DNA of 64,000 bases from Oreohelix idahoensis (lineage: Eukaryota; Mollusca; Gastropoda; Stylommatophora; Oreohelicidae): contig JAMPIV010008064.1 of the NCBI GenBank assembly GCA_024509875.1, positions 247,794 through 311,793 on the forward strand. The letters run 5' to 3'. The notes under the pieces are model-generated. The model searched no databases. It was not told the origin of the DNA and worked only from the letters and a program-made list of their open reading frames with translations. Position 1 is the first letter of the stretch; every line of letters starts with the position of its first letter. The translations under genes and the position numbers were made by a program. This document shows positions 22,593 to 33,934 of the stretch, piece by piece.

Positions 22593-22942
22593 ACGGAGCC
22601 GCGCTAGCGTAGTGGTTACCACACCGCTCTGGCGACCGGGTGATCCAGGATCAAACCCGGGTGACGGCATTTGAGGATTTTTCGTTGACCGGGATTTGGA
22701 CTGGATTAACTCGAGACCTGGCGAGGACATTTGAAGAAGTGTCGTCGACCAGGGATTGGCGGCTCCTGAGCCGACCCAGCTGTAATGGGTACCTCCGAAA
22801 TCGGAGAGTATTTGCCTGAATGGCGAGGGACACCTGTCTCTGTACAAGAAAAAAGGGATACTCACGTAAAATCAATGTCAGGTTAGACATAAATAATAAC
22901 CTGAGATTTCGCCTCGAGTATTAGCGGGCGTAAAAAAAAAAA
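22593..22942 (+). mobile_element. tRNA-derived SINE
   Basis: Polymerase III box A TAGCGTAGTGGTT (about 22604) and box B GGATCAAACCC (about 22648) are about 33 bases apart, as in a tRNA gene. A ~250-base body follows, ending in A11 at about 22932-22942. ACTGCGCAAG occurs on both sides (22583-22592 and 22943-22952), a 10-bp target duplication. It sits in the 5' region of the RTE LINE, so it is younger than that copy. The partner LINE is not known. Confidence 0.9.
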
Positions 22943-23319
22943 ACTGCGCAAGTCACTCTTTCATCCACTCATCCATCCACTCACAACAAGTCCTGTGGCG
23001 ATGGGCGAGCGGCGAAGCGGCAGGCGTGGGTGCGCTGGCAGTCGTAGTCGCAGACCTACACACAGGCGGCTCAGGCCATATGGTCGTCTTCCACTGATCG
23101 GAGCAGCAGTGGGATTCGGCAGCCCCCTGAGTGACTGAGCAGCCCTCTTTAGGAAAGCACTGCTCACCTCCATGGCATGAGGAAGGGGCTAGAAAAGGTG
23201 CCCTAAACATTGCCTGCTCCACCATTACCTAACCAGCTTACCGCGGTTGGTGGGTACCCTACTTCAGCGGGCGACACATAAGAAAAAGAAAGGACAGATT
23301 TTTCCCCCTCATTCTAGGC

Positions 23320-26300
23320 GCATGGAATGTGCGCACTCTACTCGACAAAGACTTTAACACAAACAGACCCGAGAGGCGAACTGCCCTGATTGGGAGAGAA
23401 CTGGCCAGATACAACATTGACAAAGCAGCACTGAGTGAAACTCGACTTGCAGGCGAGGGCCAACTTTGCGAAAAGGGTGCAGGTTATACATTCTATTGGA
23501 GCGGAAGAGGAACTGAAGAAAGACGAGAAGCAGGGGTTGGATTTGCAATCAAAACAGCAATTATTGGCAAGCTAGCGGAGCCCCCAAAGGGAATAAATGA
23601 CCGACTCATGACGGTCAAGATCCCGCTGCTTTATGGAAGGAAACATGTCACCATCATTAGCGCGTATGCACCAACTATGACAAACCAGGATGACGTCAAG
23701 GATAAGTTTTACGAAGAACTACATGCAGTCATTGCATCAGTTCCCAACGCAGATAAGCTTATTATTCTTGGTGACTTTAATGCAAGAGTAGGCTCAGATA
23801 ACATCTCCTGGAATGGCACTATCGGAAAGTACGGCGTGGGTCGCTGTAACAGCAATGGACTTCTTCTCCTCCAGACTTGCGCAGAACATAACCTCCTTGT
23901 CACCAACACCATTTTTCGACTTCCTATCCGCAACAGGACCTCCTGGGTGCACCCTCGCTCGAAGCATTGGCACCTAATTGACTATGTAATTGTTAGGAAG
24001 AAGGACAGGCAAGATGTCCGGGTGACCAAGTCCATGTCCAATGCTGGACTGATCATCGCCTCATTGTGTCTAAACTTAAAATTCGTATCCAACCTGCCAG
24101 GCGCCCTCAGGGAAAGAAAACTCAAAAAAGGCTGGATATTACCAAACTAAAGAAGACAAAAATTAAACAATCATTCACTGACACCCTAGAAGACCGTCTC
24201 AAATCTATCTCGTTAGACGGCCAAAGTGCGGAAACAAATTGGACAGCCCTAAGCGGGCAGATCTACAACACTGCTACAGAGGTCCTGGGTCCCGCCATCA
24301 AGAAACAAAATGACTGGTTTGATGAGAACTCAGATGATATAAAGAAGATGTTGGCTGAGAAACACCATCTCCATAAAGCATATTTAAATGATCCAAAATC
24401 TACATCCAAGAAAGACGCTTTCAACAACATGCGTAGAATCGTCCAACATAAACTACGCCAGATGCGGGATTCATGGCTGAGTAATAAAGCAGATGAGCTC
24501 CAAGGCTTTGCTGACAGCCATGACTTGAAAAATTTTTACCATGCACTCAAAGCGGTCTATGGTCCAACATCATCAGGATCATTTCCCCTCCTTAATGCAG
24601 ATGGAAAAACACTAATTACAGACAAGGAAAAAATTCTCCAACGCTGGGTCGAACACTTTAATAATATTCTGAACCAGCTATCATCTATTAACGATGAAGC
24701 CATCAACCGACTGCCCCAAATTCCTATAAATAAAGCACTAGATGTTATACCGACTTTGGAGGAGACTCAAAAAGCAATTCGTCAACTTTCTAGTGGAAAG
24801 GCCCCCGGCTCCGATTCAATTCCTGTTGAGGTCTATAAAGATGGCGGTACAGTTCTGATAGAGAAACTTCACATGATCTTCCAGCAAATGTGGCAGAGTG
24901 AAACCATCCCACACAATCTCAAGGATGCGTCAATTATACATCTTTATAAACGTAAAGGTAATCGCCAAGACTGTAACAATCATCGAGGCATCTCACTACT
25001 ATCAATCGCTGGGAAGATATTTGCCAGATCCTTCTTAATCGCCTTACGGCTCATCTTGACAAAGGTCTTCTACCTGAAAGTCAGTGTGGATTCCGGAAAG
25101 AACGTGGAACCACCGATATGGTGTTCGCTGCAAGACAGCTTCAAGAAAAATGCCAAGAACAGCACTGTGACCTGTACACAGCTTTCATCGACTTGACAAA
25201 GGCGTTCGACACGGTCAGTAGAGAGGGTCTATGGAAGATCATGGCAAAATACGGCTGCCCAAAGAAATTTATCTCAGTAGTGCAGCAACTGCATGATGGA
25301 ATGCAGGCTAGAGTTCAGGAAAACGGTGAGCTGTCGGAGCCTTTCCCCGTCTCAAATGGAGTTAAACAAGGGTGTGTACTTGCACCGACGCTTTTCAGTA
25401 TCATGTTTTCTGCTATGCTGACTGATGCTTTCAGAGATGGGGACACAGGAATCGACATCAGATATCGTATTGATGCAAAATTGTTTAACCTTAGGAGGCT
25501 TCAAGCAAAAACCAAGGTCAAATCACACACCATCAGGGATCTTCTGTTTGCTGACGATTGTGCCCTCAGTGGTGGCTCAGAGGCTGATCTGCAGCGTAGC
25601 GTTGATAGATTCTCCGAAGCCTGCTCCAACTTTGAGCTTACCATCAACACGGGGAAAACAGAAATCATGTACCAACCAGCTCCTGGCACAATTTATACTG
25701 AGCCAGTCATCAAGGTAAATGGTGAGAAACTGAATGTTGTGAACAGGTTCACATACCTTGGTAGTACACTATCCCAGAACATCGTCATTGATGATGAGGG
25801 GAACACCAGGATCTCCAAAGCCAGCAGCACATTTGGCAGACTATACACCAACGTTTGGCATCGAAGTGGCATTAGTCTACAGACAAAGCTGAAGGTATAC
25901 AGAGCTGCGGTGCTTCCAGTGCTGCTTTATGCATGTGAAACATGGACTGTATACAGGCGCCACGTAAAAAAGCTCAACCACTTCCATACAGTCTGTCTCA
26001 GGAAGATAATGAACATCAAATGGCAAGACAAGATCCCAGATACCGCCGTTCTTGACAGAGCTGGTATCCCTAGCATCGATACTATTCTGATGCAGTCACA
26101 GATTCGCTGGGCAGGTCATGTAGTCCGCATGCCAGACCATCGACTGCCAAAGATACTCTTTTATGGTGAGATGCAGAAGGGTAGACGCTCCCATGGTGGC
26201 CAGAAAAAGCGCTTCAAAGACACGCTTAAGGCTTCATTAAAAACCTTTGACATAAACCCAGACACATGGGAAGCTGCTGCGCAAGACCGAACTGCCTGGC

Positions 26301-26494
26301 GCATATCTCTTCGTAAAGGTGCAGTGGCATGCGAATCTTCCAGAAGAGCAGCAGCGGAACAGCGTAGACAAGCTAGAAAAGATCGTGAAATAAAACCTTC
26401 ACATGAAGCAAACATTCCCTGCCCACACTGTCCGAGATCCTTCCAGGCCCGCATCGGGCTCATCAGTCACCTTCGTACCCATAGACTATCCTAA
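23320..26494 (+). pseudogene. RTE ORF: APE endonuclease, RT, C2H2 finger; two frameshifts
   Basis: The endonuclease starts AWNVRTLLDKDF (about 23320) with ALSETRLAGEG, ILGDFNARVGSD and HLIDYVIV. A frame change near 24045 leads to RT text: SSGKAPGSDSIPVEVYK, then HRGISLLSIAGKIF. A second change near 25030 leads to AFIDLTKAFDTVSREGLW (RT motif A), KQGCVLAPTLFSIMF and LLFADDCAL (catalytic FADD). After the RT: YACETWTVYRRH, IRWAGHVVRMPDHRLPK and, at the end, a C2H2 finger CPHCPRSFQ followed by LISHLRTH. Only two single-base breaks separate it from an open frame of about 1050 codons. Confidence 0.87.
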
Positions 26495-26553
26495 CATCCT
26501 AATAATTGGATGAACAGAGTCGTCTTCATCACTTGTGATGGACGAACAACAAC

Positions 26554-28128
26554 ATATATATATATATATGTATATTTACAATTAATTGATCCAATACCGT
26601 TTCTCTTTTCGGGTAGGAAATTGATAAAGAATTCAAATGTTTTTACAAAAGAAAATAAATAAACATGGAATGTCCATTTCCACAACAGTTCAATATGATA
26701 ACGTTATAGGTCAAATATCAATTATCTATTTTACATATAGCTATCAATGTCCCTGGACTGTAATCTTGGTATTAGTTTAATAAAGTCCTTCATGAGTCAT
26801 CACTAAACTGTTTTTGTTATTTGTGTTTTATTTATTCTACAATGTTTCTGGATAGGCTGACCAGTAGAAATGTGTTTCCACTTATCTCGTAAAATGAGAA
26901 GCATCCAACTATAGCCAGGACCACACAATGTCTGGATCTCCAGGCTGGGACAACAGGGTGTCTTGTTCTATGAACTTTGAGAACGTTTGCACCACAGAGT
27001 CCCTCAGAAGTGAATGTCTCGTACAATCTTGGTAGTAGCAGGATAAAACCTGGAATACAAATAATCACAACCCCTGTATGGTCCAGCACTATTCTATCCC
27101 CACACACAATGGACGTAACAAACAGTGTCAGACATTGTGCTAACAGTTGCACAGGACAATTTACCGCAGTACCACTCACAGCCAGTTCAATGTGATTACA
27201 CTTTCCTTATAAATCCCAAGTTAGATCCATTTGTCCATGATCTGCTTCCATACAATGATTTGGTTTAGTATAAACTATTAAGTGACACCTTGAATAATAC
27301 ATGTTAACAAATCCTGTCATCCGTTCGTATGTTCCTGCTCAGTGTGTCTTTCCTTTATGAAATACTCCTTCAAATACATTATTAAACTTACAGTCGTATT
27401 TTTGCCATCATTCTCAATTATTCTACACATTTCACAATGCTGGCTTTCGTCTCTAAAAGTTAACACATGCCTGCTTTCAAGCTGGCAACACGCTCGTCCT
27501 GTAATTTTTTTTTCTTAACACATTCAACACACTTCCGAACACACAAGTGGATTAATCACAGGAAAATTACATAATTATATACATACATATATTCTTTCTT
27601 ACCCTCAGGCAATACACATAAGCTGTAACAGGCTGTTAATAGGTATCTAGGTCTGCTATGCAGATGCAGTGGCAAAGTATTTGACAGCACACTATTGCCG
27701 CTCTCTTCTGTACCGCTTGTGTTTGAAAAAGTTGTGGCCTCAAATCAGCCAAGTTCAAGGACTTTTATACTACCGCTCCCCCGTCTCGGAGAACATGGGC
27801 TAAAACCGGTGTTAGGAATCTAAAAACAAGGCATCTTTTTGCCTTCTTGTTCAATGTGCAAAATTTTTAATATTTATTATCTCTCTTAATTCTGGGCCGA
27901 TTTCGATCATTTAAAGTTTGAATTATTCTGTGAATTTAGCTCTACCTTTCTATCTAATAATCGTTTAGTTTGCAAAATGCATTTAAATCTATGCAGACTT
28001 TAACTAACTAAATTGGGGACTACCCTGATGTATGGATGTCAATTTAAACGATTTTTCTCTTTAAATGAACTACTATTCAAGGAAGTCTTTGCATCTACCT
28101 CTTAAGTAACATTCCCGTTGTTGAAATA
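26554..28128. other. unassigned stretch, possibly partly LTR of LTR-4
   Basis: TA repeat at the start. On the minus strand a TATA-like TAGTATAAAAGTCC lies near 27770, downstream of GACGGGGGAGCGG, so part may be a promoter-bearing LTR. The sequence would join 43750-43975 if LTR-3 were removed, and there a purine tract of LTR-4 points into it. I could not find a second copy to prove this. Confidence 0.35.
26832..27194 (-). other. open frame of unknown status, three hydrophobic stretches
   Basis: An open frame of about 120 codons lacks an ATG start: the upstream limit is a TAA at about 27200, followed by GGAAAGTGTAATC, which could be a splice acceptor. Translated text has three hydrophobic stretches (LLAQCLTLFVTSIV, GVVIICIPGFILLLP, CVVLAIVGCFSFYE). 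The stop is followed at once by overlapping AATAAATAAA. It could be a terminal exon of a membrane-protein gene or chance. I do not recognise it. Confidence 0.2.
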
Positions 28129-29354
28129 CGATAAGGGTGGATTTAGGCTGACTTCAATTACCACCCCTATCGACACCAGTAAAATTATAGTTGTAGTGTA
28201 GGGTGTCTTATCTGGTTTATGTTGTTGCTGTGTGTAAAGTAGTTAGCTAGTCCACAGAGTTACAGCACAGGCAAAGTGACATGCGAAGTCATAAAGGAGG
28301 TAACTGCTCTTGACGTTTTCATCATTTATTTCACGCCACAACGACAGTTACTTCACATACATCATAAACATCACAGTTCAATAGTTTTCAGCATTCAAAA
28401 TGATATTGGTGCCAACTGTTAGACATGTAGGATCCAATCCTCATCAGTCATAGCGTAAACAATAGTTCAAGGTTCACAGTGTCATAAAGTTATTATTCAT
28501 AAATCTGTCTAAATAATATGGCACAGAGCTGGATGCATTAATATTCATTACAATCAATAGTATAACAGTGTCAGCTGCATTTCATCAGTACACATACATA
28601 ATAATCATTACTCCTCTCCTGATGCTGGCAGATCAGGTGTAATAAATAAGTCCGTTATCGTTTGCACGAGAAATAGCATTGAGGAGTACAGGTCGAACTG
28701 ACCTTTATCACCTTCCTAAGTCTAACCCTTTGACATAGCGAATCCTGGAATACAGACAATAGTCCTGTTGGTCTAAAGCGACCCATATATGTAAATTGTT
28801 CAGTATAAAGATACCGGTGGCGAAATCCTAATCAAAGTACCTCTCCATTTTGAATCACACAGTCGAGCAGAGAGCAACAAAATGTCGAACTACTAGATGG
28901 TATCGTAAAGTTTAATAAAGAGGTATTACCTTTCTTCGGAATCAGCCACTAAAACATATGCCTCCAGGCGGCTTGAATAATACTGGGAAAAGTCTAGTTA
29001 GATAACTAACTCACAAAGACAATATATTTCCCTATGAAAAATCACAAGACGCCAATGCGTCTGTCCTTTGCTCAGTGCATCATCTCGAATCTCCGCTGGG
29101 CGGAAGACGATTCTAACCCCTGAAAGTCAGACATGCGCAGAAAAGATACACCTGAGTGAAATTCAACGAGACGATGGTTGAAGACCTTCTAGAAAAATTT
29201 TTGTAAGAAATCTTGCCTTATATGGACAGCGAACGAATCCTCAACACTGGTTTCAATCATACAAAGAAACAGATGACCGATACTACCAAATAAGGAGAGT
29301 GACCAACACATCGTTCAAAAACAATGGACCGATGAGTCTCGTCACAAGCGAAGG
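28129..29354 (-). repeat. LTR-3 3' LTR, first part (interrupted by LTR-2)
   Basis: Matches 42333-43573 nearly base for base, except for an 18-base segment (TTAGGCGTAATCGCTGGC region) absent here near 28733. It ends in GAAGG, the target copied by LTR-2. The rest of this LTR is 38172-38341. Confidence 0.88.
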
Positions 29355-30070
29355 TGGTACGGGTAGATTTTAAAAATGTTTATTATTTCAGGAACCGTCC
29401 TCCCGACGTCCTGTGGTCAGAGTGCATTAGGCTTCAGGCTTGACACTCCTTAATACAGTGGCCTGCTGAATACCCTCCAGGGTTCTCCTTGCATATTCCG
29501 TTTCAGGAATTGTCATATATATTTAAGTCACACACAATCTCCCTGGCCCGCACCTCAGGTACTCAGTAAACAAGGCCTAACTTCTTGGCACGATTCACAA
29601 ATATTTATTAACATATTACTCCATTTGAGTATGATATGACATCGTAGCTTTTACTAGCACATGTCTCTACTGTCCTTGATTCTGATACTCTCAGTTTTAA
29701 TGGAACAGTCAACTTACGTGCCCAAGAATTCCATACACACTGCTAAGACTAAACTGACATTATACTGTTAGATGAAAGCATAAGGCAGTGATGGTAATCG
29801 ATCTTGCAGGTGAAATATAAAGATGCCCAAAGGCAATTAACACATTTTAAAAGCAGGTCCTACTGGACACATTCCTTGCATACTGGTCAAACGACACAAG
29901 CAGACTGCCGGTTAGAGACGCTAGCTTGTCCCAAATCAAAACTGCCGTCTGCTGTCAATTCAAAGCAGGAGTCAAGACGTCACTTCCTGCAACCACGGGA
30001 TACCGTGTGTAAACAATATATATCAGTAAGTGATCGAATACAAAACATGATATGATATTTACTCATATCA
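29355..30070 (-). repeat. LTR-2 3' long terminal repeat
   Basis: 716 bp, near-identical to 37442-38166. Preceded, in element sense, by the purine tract at 30071-30086. Confidence 0.92.
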
Positions 30071-30086
30071 TTTACTCCCCCCCAGG

Positions 30087-31433
30087 ATTAAAATAATGAA
30101 AAGGAACTTTTCATTATTTTTATAGTACAATCTTACAAGGTCACTGGAGAAACCATATGACAATATCCAAATACTCAACTGTCATCATTATGATAGCACC
30201 TAGAGGCGTGCTCCATAATCGACAATTTAACACACAAGGTGGGGTATTTAGTAATAACATAACTAAACCCATTATCGTTAGCAGACGCTCTTTTGACACA
30301 AATGTGAGGTAACTATATTAATTAGAAGGCAGTGAAGAAAAGTCAATATGTCAGTCATGGCACTCACACAGCATACCATGTCAATAAACGCCCTAAGTCG
30401 TGTCGGTATGTAAGTCTACCTATCTATCAAATGAAATGCATAATAAGCAATCAAAGACAGAATAGAACAAATGAGGCAGACAAGTTAAAATATAAGTGGT
30501 GACTGTGACAATATGTCAAAATAATTATTAATATTTGTATGTATGCAATGTCATGTGGTGAATGACAATGTTAATGAGATGTCATATGAAGATATATTAC
30601 TTAATATCTACACATATGAAAGATATAGGTTATACTAAGTGTAAGCACGAGTGTAATTCAATTCATATAATGATACACTAATGAACCAATGTAATATCAC
30701 AAGTGTTAATAAAACTGGTCATGTTAGACCATACACAGTTCTTCCTGTAGAGGTATTTAAAAGAATTAAAGTTTCAGTGAGTCATTAGTTCGCACAACAT
30801 TGTTATTGATCCTTAGTCAAGTATATATGGCGGAAAGAAATAGTTCATTGAAGAAAAATCCAATTTCCATCTATGTTGGTTTCGATGTTTGTCTTCCATG
30901 CAATATCATATGCAGCACATATACTATTGTTCATTCTGTACTTGAGAATTTCATACGTATATGATGAAATTAATTTCTTGGTTATGTCCCTTTTTGAACT
31001 TTGTAGTCAGTAATTTTAGTTACTTCCCTTTTTACACAACGTTTGAGACAGTTAATTAGTGCAAAAAGTTTTGGAAACTGTAGCAAAGTATCTGAATTGC
31101 ACCGACTTGGATTGTCATACTGCCAAAAGTCATTGTACAACGTGTATGAAGTAGCGAAGTATTGTTCTTGAGCAATTGCATTAGACATCATATGACGAAC
31201 GCTTGAATATATATCTTGATTTTGGATGAACAGTAATTCATCATCATCATGTTGCTTGGCATAGTGTCTCTAGTTTTTCCACCGGTTTAAGTGCATGACG
31301 AAGCAATGTGGCTGTAATATCTGAAGTATGCAATATATGAGTTAAAAGAAGGCATGTGCCTTAGTTCATGATGCCACCCTTTTGCGAAATAGTTCCTGAC
31401 TTGTCCCAAAGGAAGTAGTGTTATTATTGAGCA
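30087..31433 (-). other. LTR-2 3' untranslated region
   Basis: About 1.3 kb of AT-rich sequence between the RNase H end and the 3' LTR. Stops in all frames. No extra gene seen. Confidence 0.65.
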
Positions 31434-33884
31434 TCAAAGTTGGATTGAAGCAGCATTTGCGGAGACAACTGGCGATAGCGGATGCTTCATGCATCTGGAT
31501 AGAACATCGGCCATCACGTTCAACTTTCCTGCGATGGGTTTAATCTGGTAATTATAGGGTTGAAGGGCCAGTGAGGCACGCGCTGCTTTAGCATTCTTGA
31601 ATCTCGCTGTTTTCAGGTAAGACAGTGCCCTTTGGTCTGTCTCGAGTGTAAAACTTGCACCAAGCAGGTAGCGTTGAAGTTTAGAGAAGCAGAACACAAG
31701 AGCCAGTAGCTCTCTCTCAATGACCGAGTAACGCTGCTCCGTCGGCGTTAGCTTCCTGCTAACATAAAGTGTTGGATGTAAACAGCCCTTCCATTCTTGC
31801 AAAAGCGAACCTCCAATGGACGTTTTGGAAGCGTCTACTGTAAGAGTAAAATGTTTAGAAGGATCAGGCAATCTCAATATAGGCAACTTGGAAAACAGAC
31901 ATTTTAATCTATTTAAAGCCACATGAACATTATGACTATAAACACACCGATTTGGTGACTCCTTCTTCACCAGTGATGACAACACAGACGTATACTCCGC
32001 AAAATTAGGGATAAACTTACGATAAAAGTTTAGGAGCCCTAGAATACTTCTAACCTGTTTTTTGGTCTTAGGTATATCAAGGTTTAGAATCCTAGAGATA
32101 GTAGTATCCTCTGTTTTCAAAAAACCTCCTCCTACTTTATAACCTAAAAATGAAATCTCCTGAAATCCAATCTTAGTCTTAGATGGACGTGCAGATAAAT
32201 TATGACGACGTAGAGTGGTAAGTAAGGATTGAATACCCTTCAAATGTTCATCCTATGATTGATGAAACAGACAAATGTCGTCAATTTAAGTAATAAGGTC
32301 GTCTCTGTCAGAGAAGAGTCGTCTCATCATGCGAACGAAGGTCGCAGGTGCGTTAACTAAACCAAAAGACATATAATTAAATTGAAAGAGTCCTAATGGG
32401 GTTGCGAACGCAGTATAAGGCTTGGATCGTTCCGTTAATGGTACTTGGAAATAGCCTTTAGATAGATCAAATTTAGAAAAAAATGTAGCTGTAGCTAGTC
32501 TATCTAATAAAGACTCCAACACGGGAAGTGGTTCCGCGTCGTGGATGGTGACCGAATTTAGACGTCTAAAATCTATGCATATACGTATAGATTTGTCTTT
32601 TTTCCTGATCAAAACCATAGGAAAACTATAAGGGGAATGAGATGGAGAAATGACATTTAATTTCACCATCTGTTCTAGTTCCTCTTTAACCTGACATTGT
32701 AAATGTATAGGAATAGGGTAAGGTTTCAACTTAATGGGTTGAAAGTCTGTCAGAATAATATCATGTTCGATGATATCAGTGTGTCCTGGGACATCAGTAA
32801 GGACATCAGTAAAAGAACGTAAGATTGAAGTAACCTGTTCTTTCTGGGAAGAAGATAGAGTTGGCGATATATCAACATCTTTCCAACTTTCAGTAGACAA
32901 GTAGTGAAGACTAGGTAATACTAATAGTGAGTCATTACCATCAGTTAAATCAGACCCTTCTTCCTGTATGACAGCCAAAGAAGAATGACGACAGACAGAT
33001 TGATCAAGAGCCCCAAAGACTGGTCTTAGATATGGTGGACGTGTATGAAACTGCTGTAACATATTGATATGAAAAGTTTTCTCTTTTCCCTCTACTGAGA
33101 CAATATAATCAACATCAGACAGTTTCTCCACAATCCTGTAAGGTCCTCTCCATGAGACCAATAATTTGTTATCTCTCCTGGGTAATAATACGTAAGCTTC
33201 ATCACCAGGCCAAAGTTGGCGTAATTTGCGGTTTTGGTTAATAAATAACCTCGCCCTAAGCTTTGCCTTTTCAGATGAACCCACTGCTATTTGGCATGCG
33301 TCTATTATTTTTTTCCTCAAATTGACCACATACTGATATGAGGTCTGAACCTCCTTGTTCATCTCAGCACCAATTAAAAGTTGTTTTAATATAGACATTG
33401 GGCCGCGTGGTCGGGCGCCAAAAACCAATTCAAATGGGCTAAAGCCTGTGTGTTCATTTTTTATCTCTCGATAAGCAAATAAAATAGCTGGCAGGACTCT
33501 GTCCCAATTTTGAGGATATTTAATTGTAACCTTATGTAGCTTTTGTTTTAAAGATCTGTTGAGGACTTCTATTTTCCCATTAGACTGAGGATGGTATATT
33601 GAACTAAGGGATCTTTGAATCCCAAACATATCCATAACCTGTTTCATAGCATCTGAAACTAACTGAGTTCCTCTATCAGACAGGATGTTTTCAGGAAAAC
33701 CTATTCTACTGAAAATCAAAAATAATGCATCAGCAATATCTACAGTGGTGATGGTTTTTAAAGGAATAGCTTCTGGCCAGCGTGTGCACATATCTATGCA
33801 GGTCAACACATATTGATGACCTCTGGCTGATGTCACCTTTAAAGGGCCAATAATGTCAATGGCCATCTTTGCGAAGGGGCGCAA
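31434..33884 (-). pseudogene. pol: LTR-2 pol: integrase core, RT, RNase H, with stops
   Basis: Integrase core MRPFAKMAIDIIGP (33884), SDRGTQL and GKIEVLNRSL; GPY/F-like WRGPYRIV (about 33150); RT with RICIDFRRLNS and MSFGLVNAPATF. The RT active-site box should read YIDD, but its Tyr codon is TAA (about 32287), so the frame stops there. IDDICLF continues past it. A second stop (TAG) follows at about 32253. RNase H continues to 31434 with LTVDASKTSIGG (about 31840) and NVMADVLSRC. Integrase precedes RT, as in the Gmr1 group. Two nonsense changes plus the upstream frame break make it inactive. Confidence 0.88.
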
Positions 33885-33934
33885 AGAAATATCAGATGCT
33901 TGAATGGGCGCATCGTGTTTTGGTTTTCTGGTTG

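Larger units (their letters stand above)
22090..26553 (+). mobile_element. RTE-clade LINE, near full length
   Basis: A 5' region (GGGGGGTTTGGGATGTCAGG, then GTTAGGGTCTGCCTACCCAT) leads into one long ORF with APE endonuclease, RT and a terminal zinc finger, then a short 3' tail (GATGGACGAACAACAACA) and a TA microsatellite at about 26553-26575. A single ORF, a very short 3' end and a CFDP2-like endonuclease are RTE/BovB features. A tRNA-SINE is inserted in the 5' region. Both flanks are TA-rich, so the target duplication is unclear. Confidence 0.82.

Noticed and set aside
22593..22680. Possible functional tRNA gene
   Set aside because: Boxes A and B exist, but the cloverleaf stems do not close and the unit has a SINE body, A-tail and target duplication.
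22953..23225. GC-richer frames on the minus strand before the RTE ORF
   Set aside because: 5' untranslated sequence of the RTE LINE; base composition keeps stops rare.
29804..30055. Identical 83-codon frame at 29804 and 37900
   Set aside because: Lies in the two LTRs of LTR-2; identity reflects LTR duplication, not a gene.
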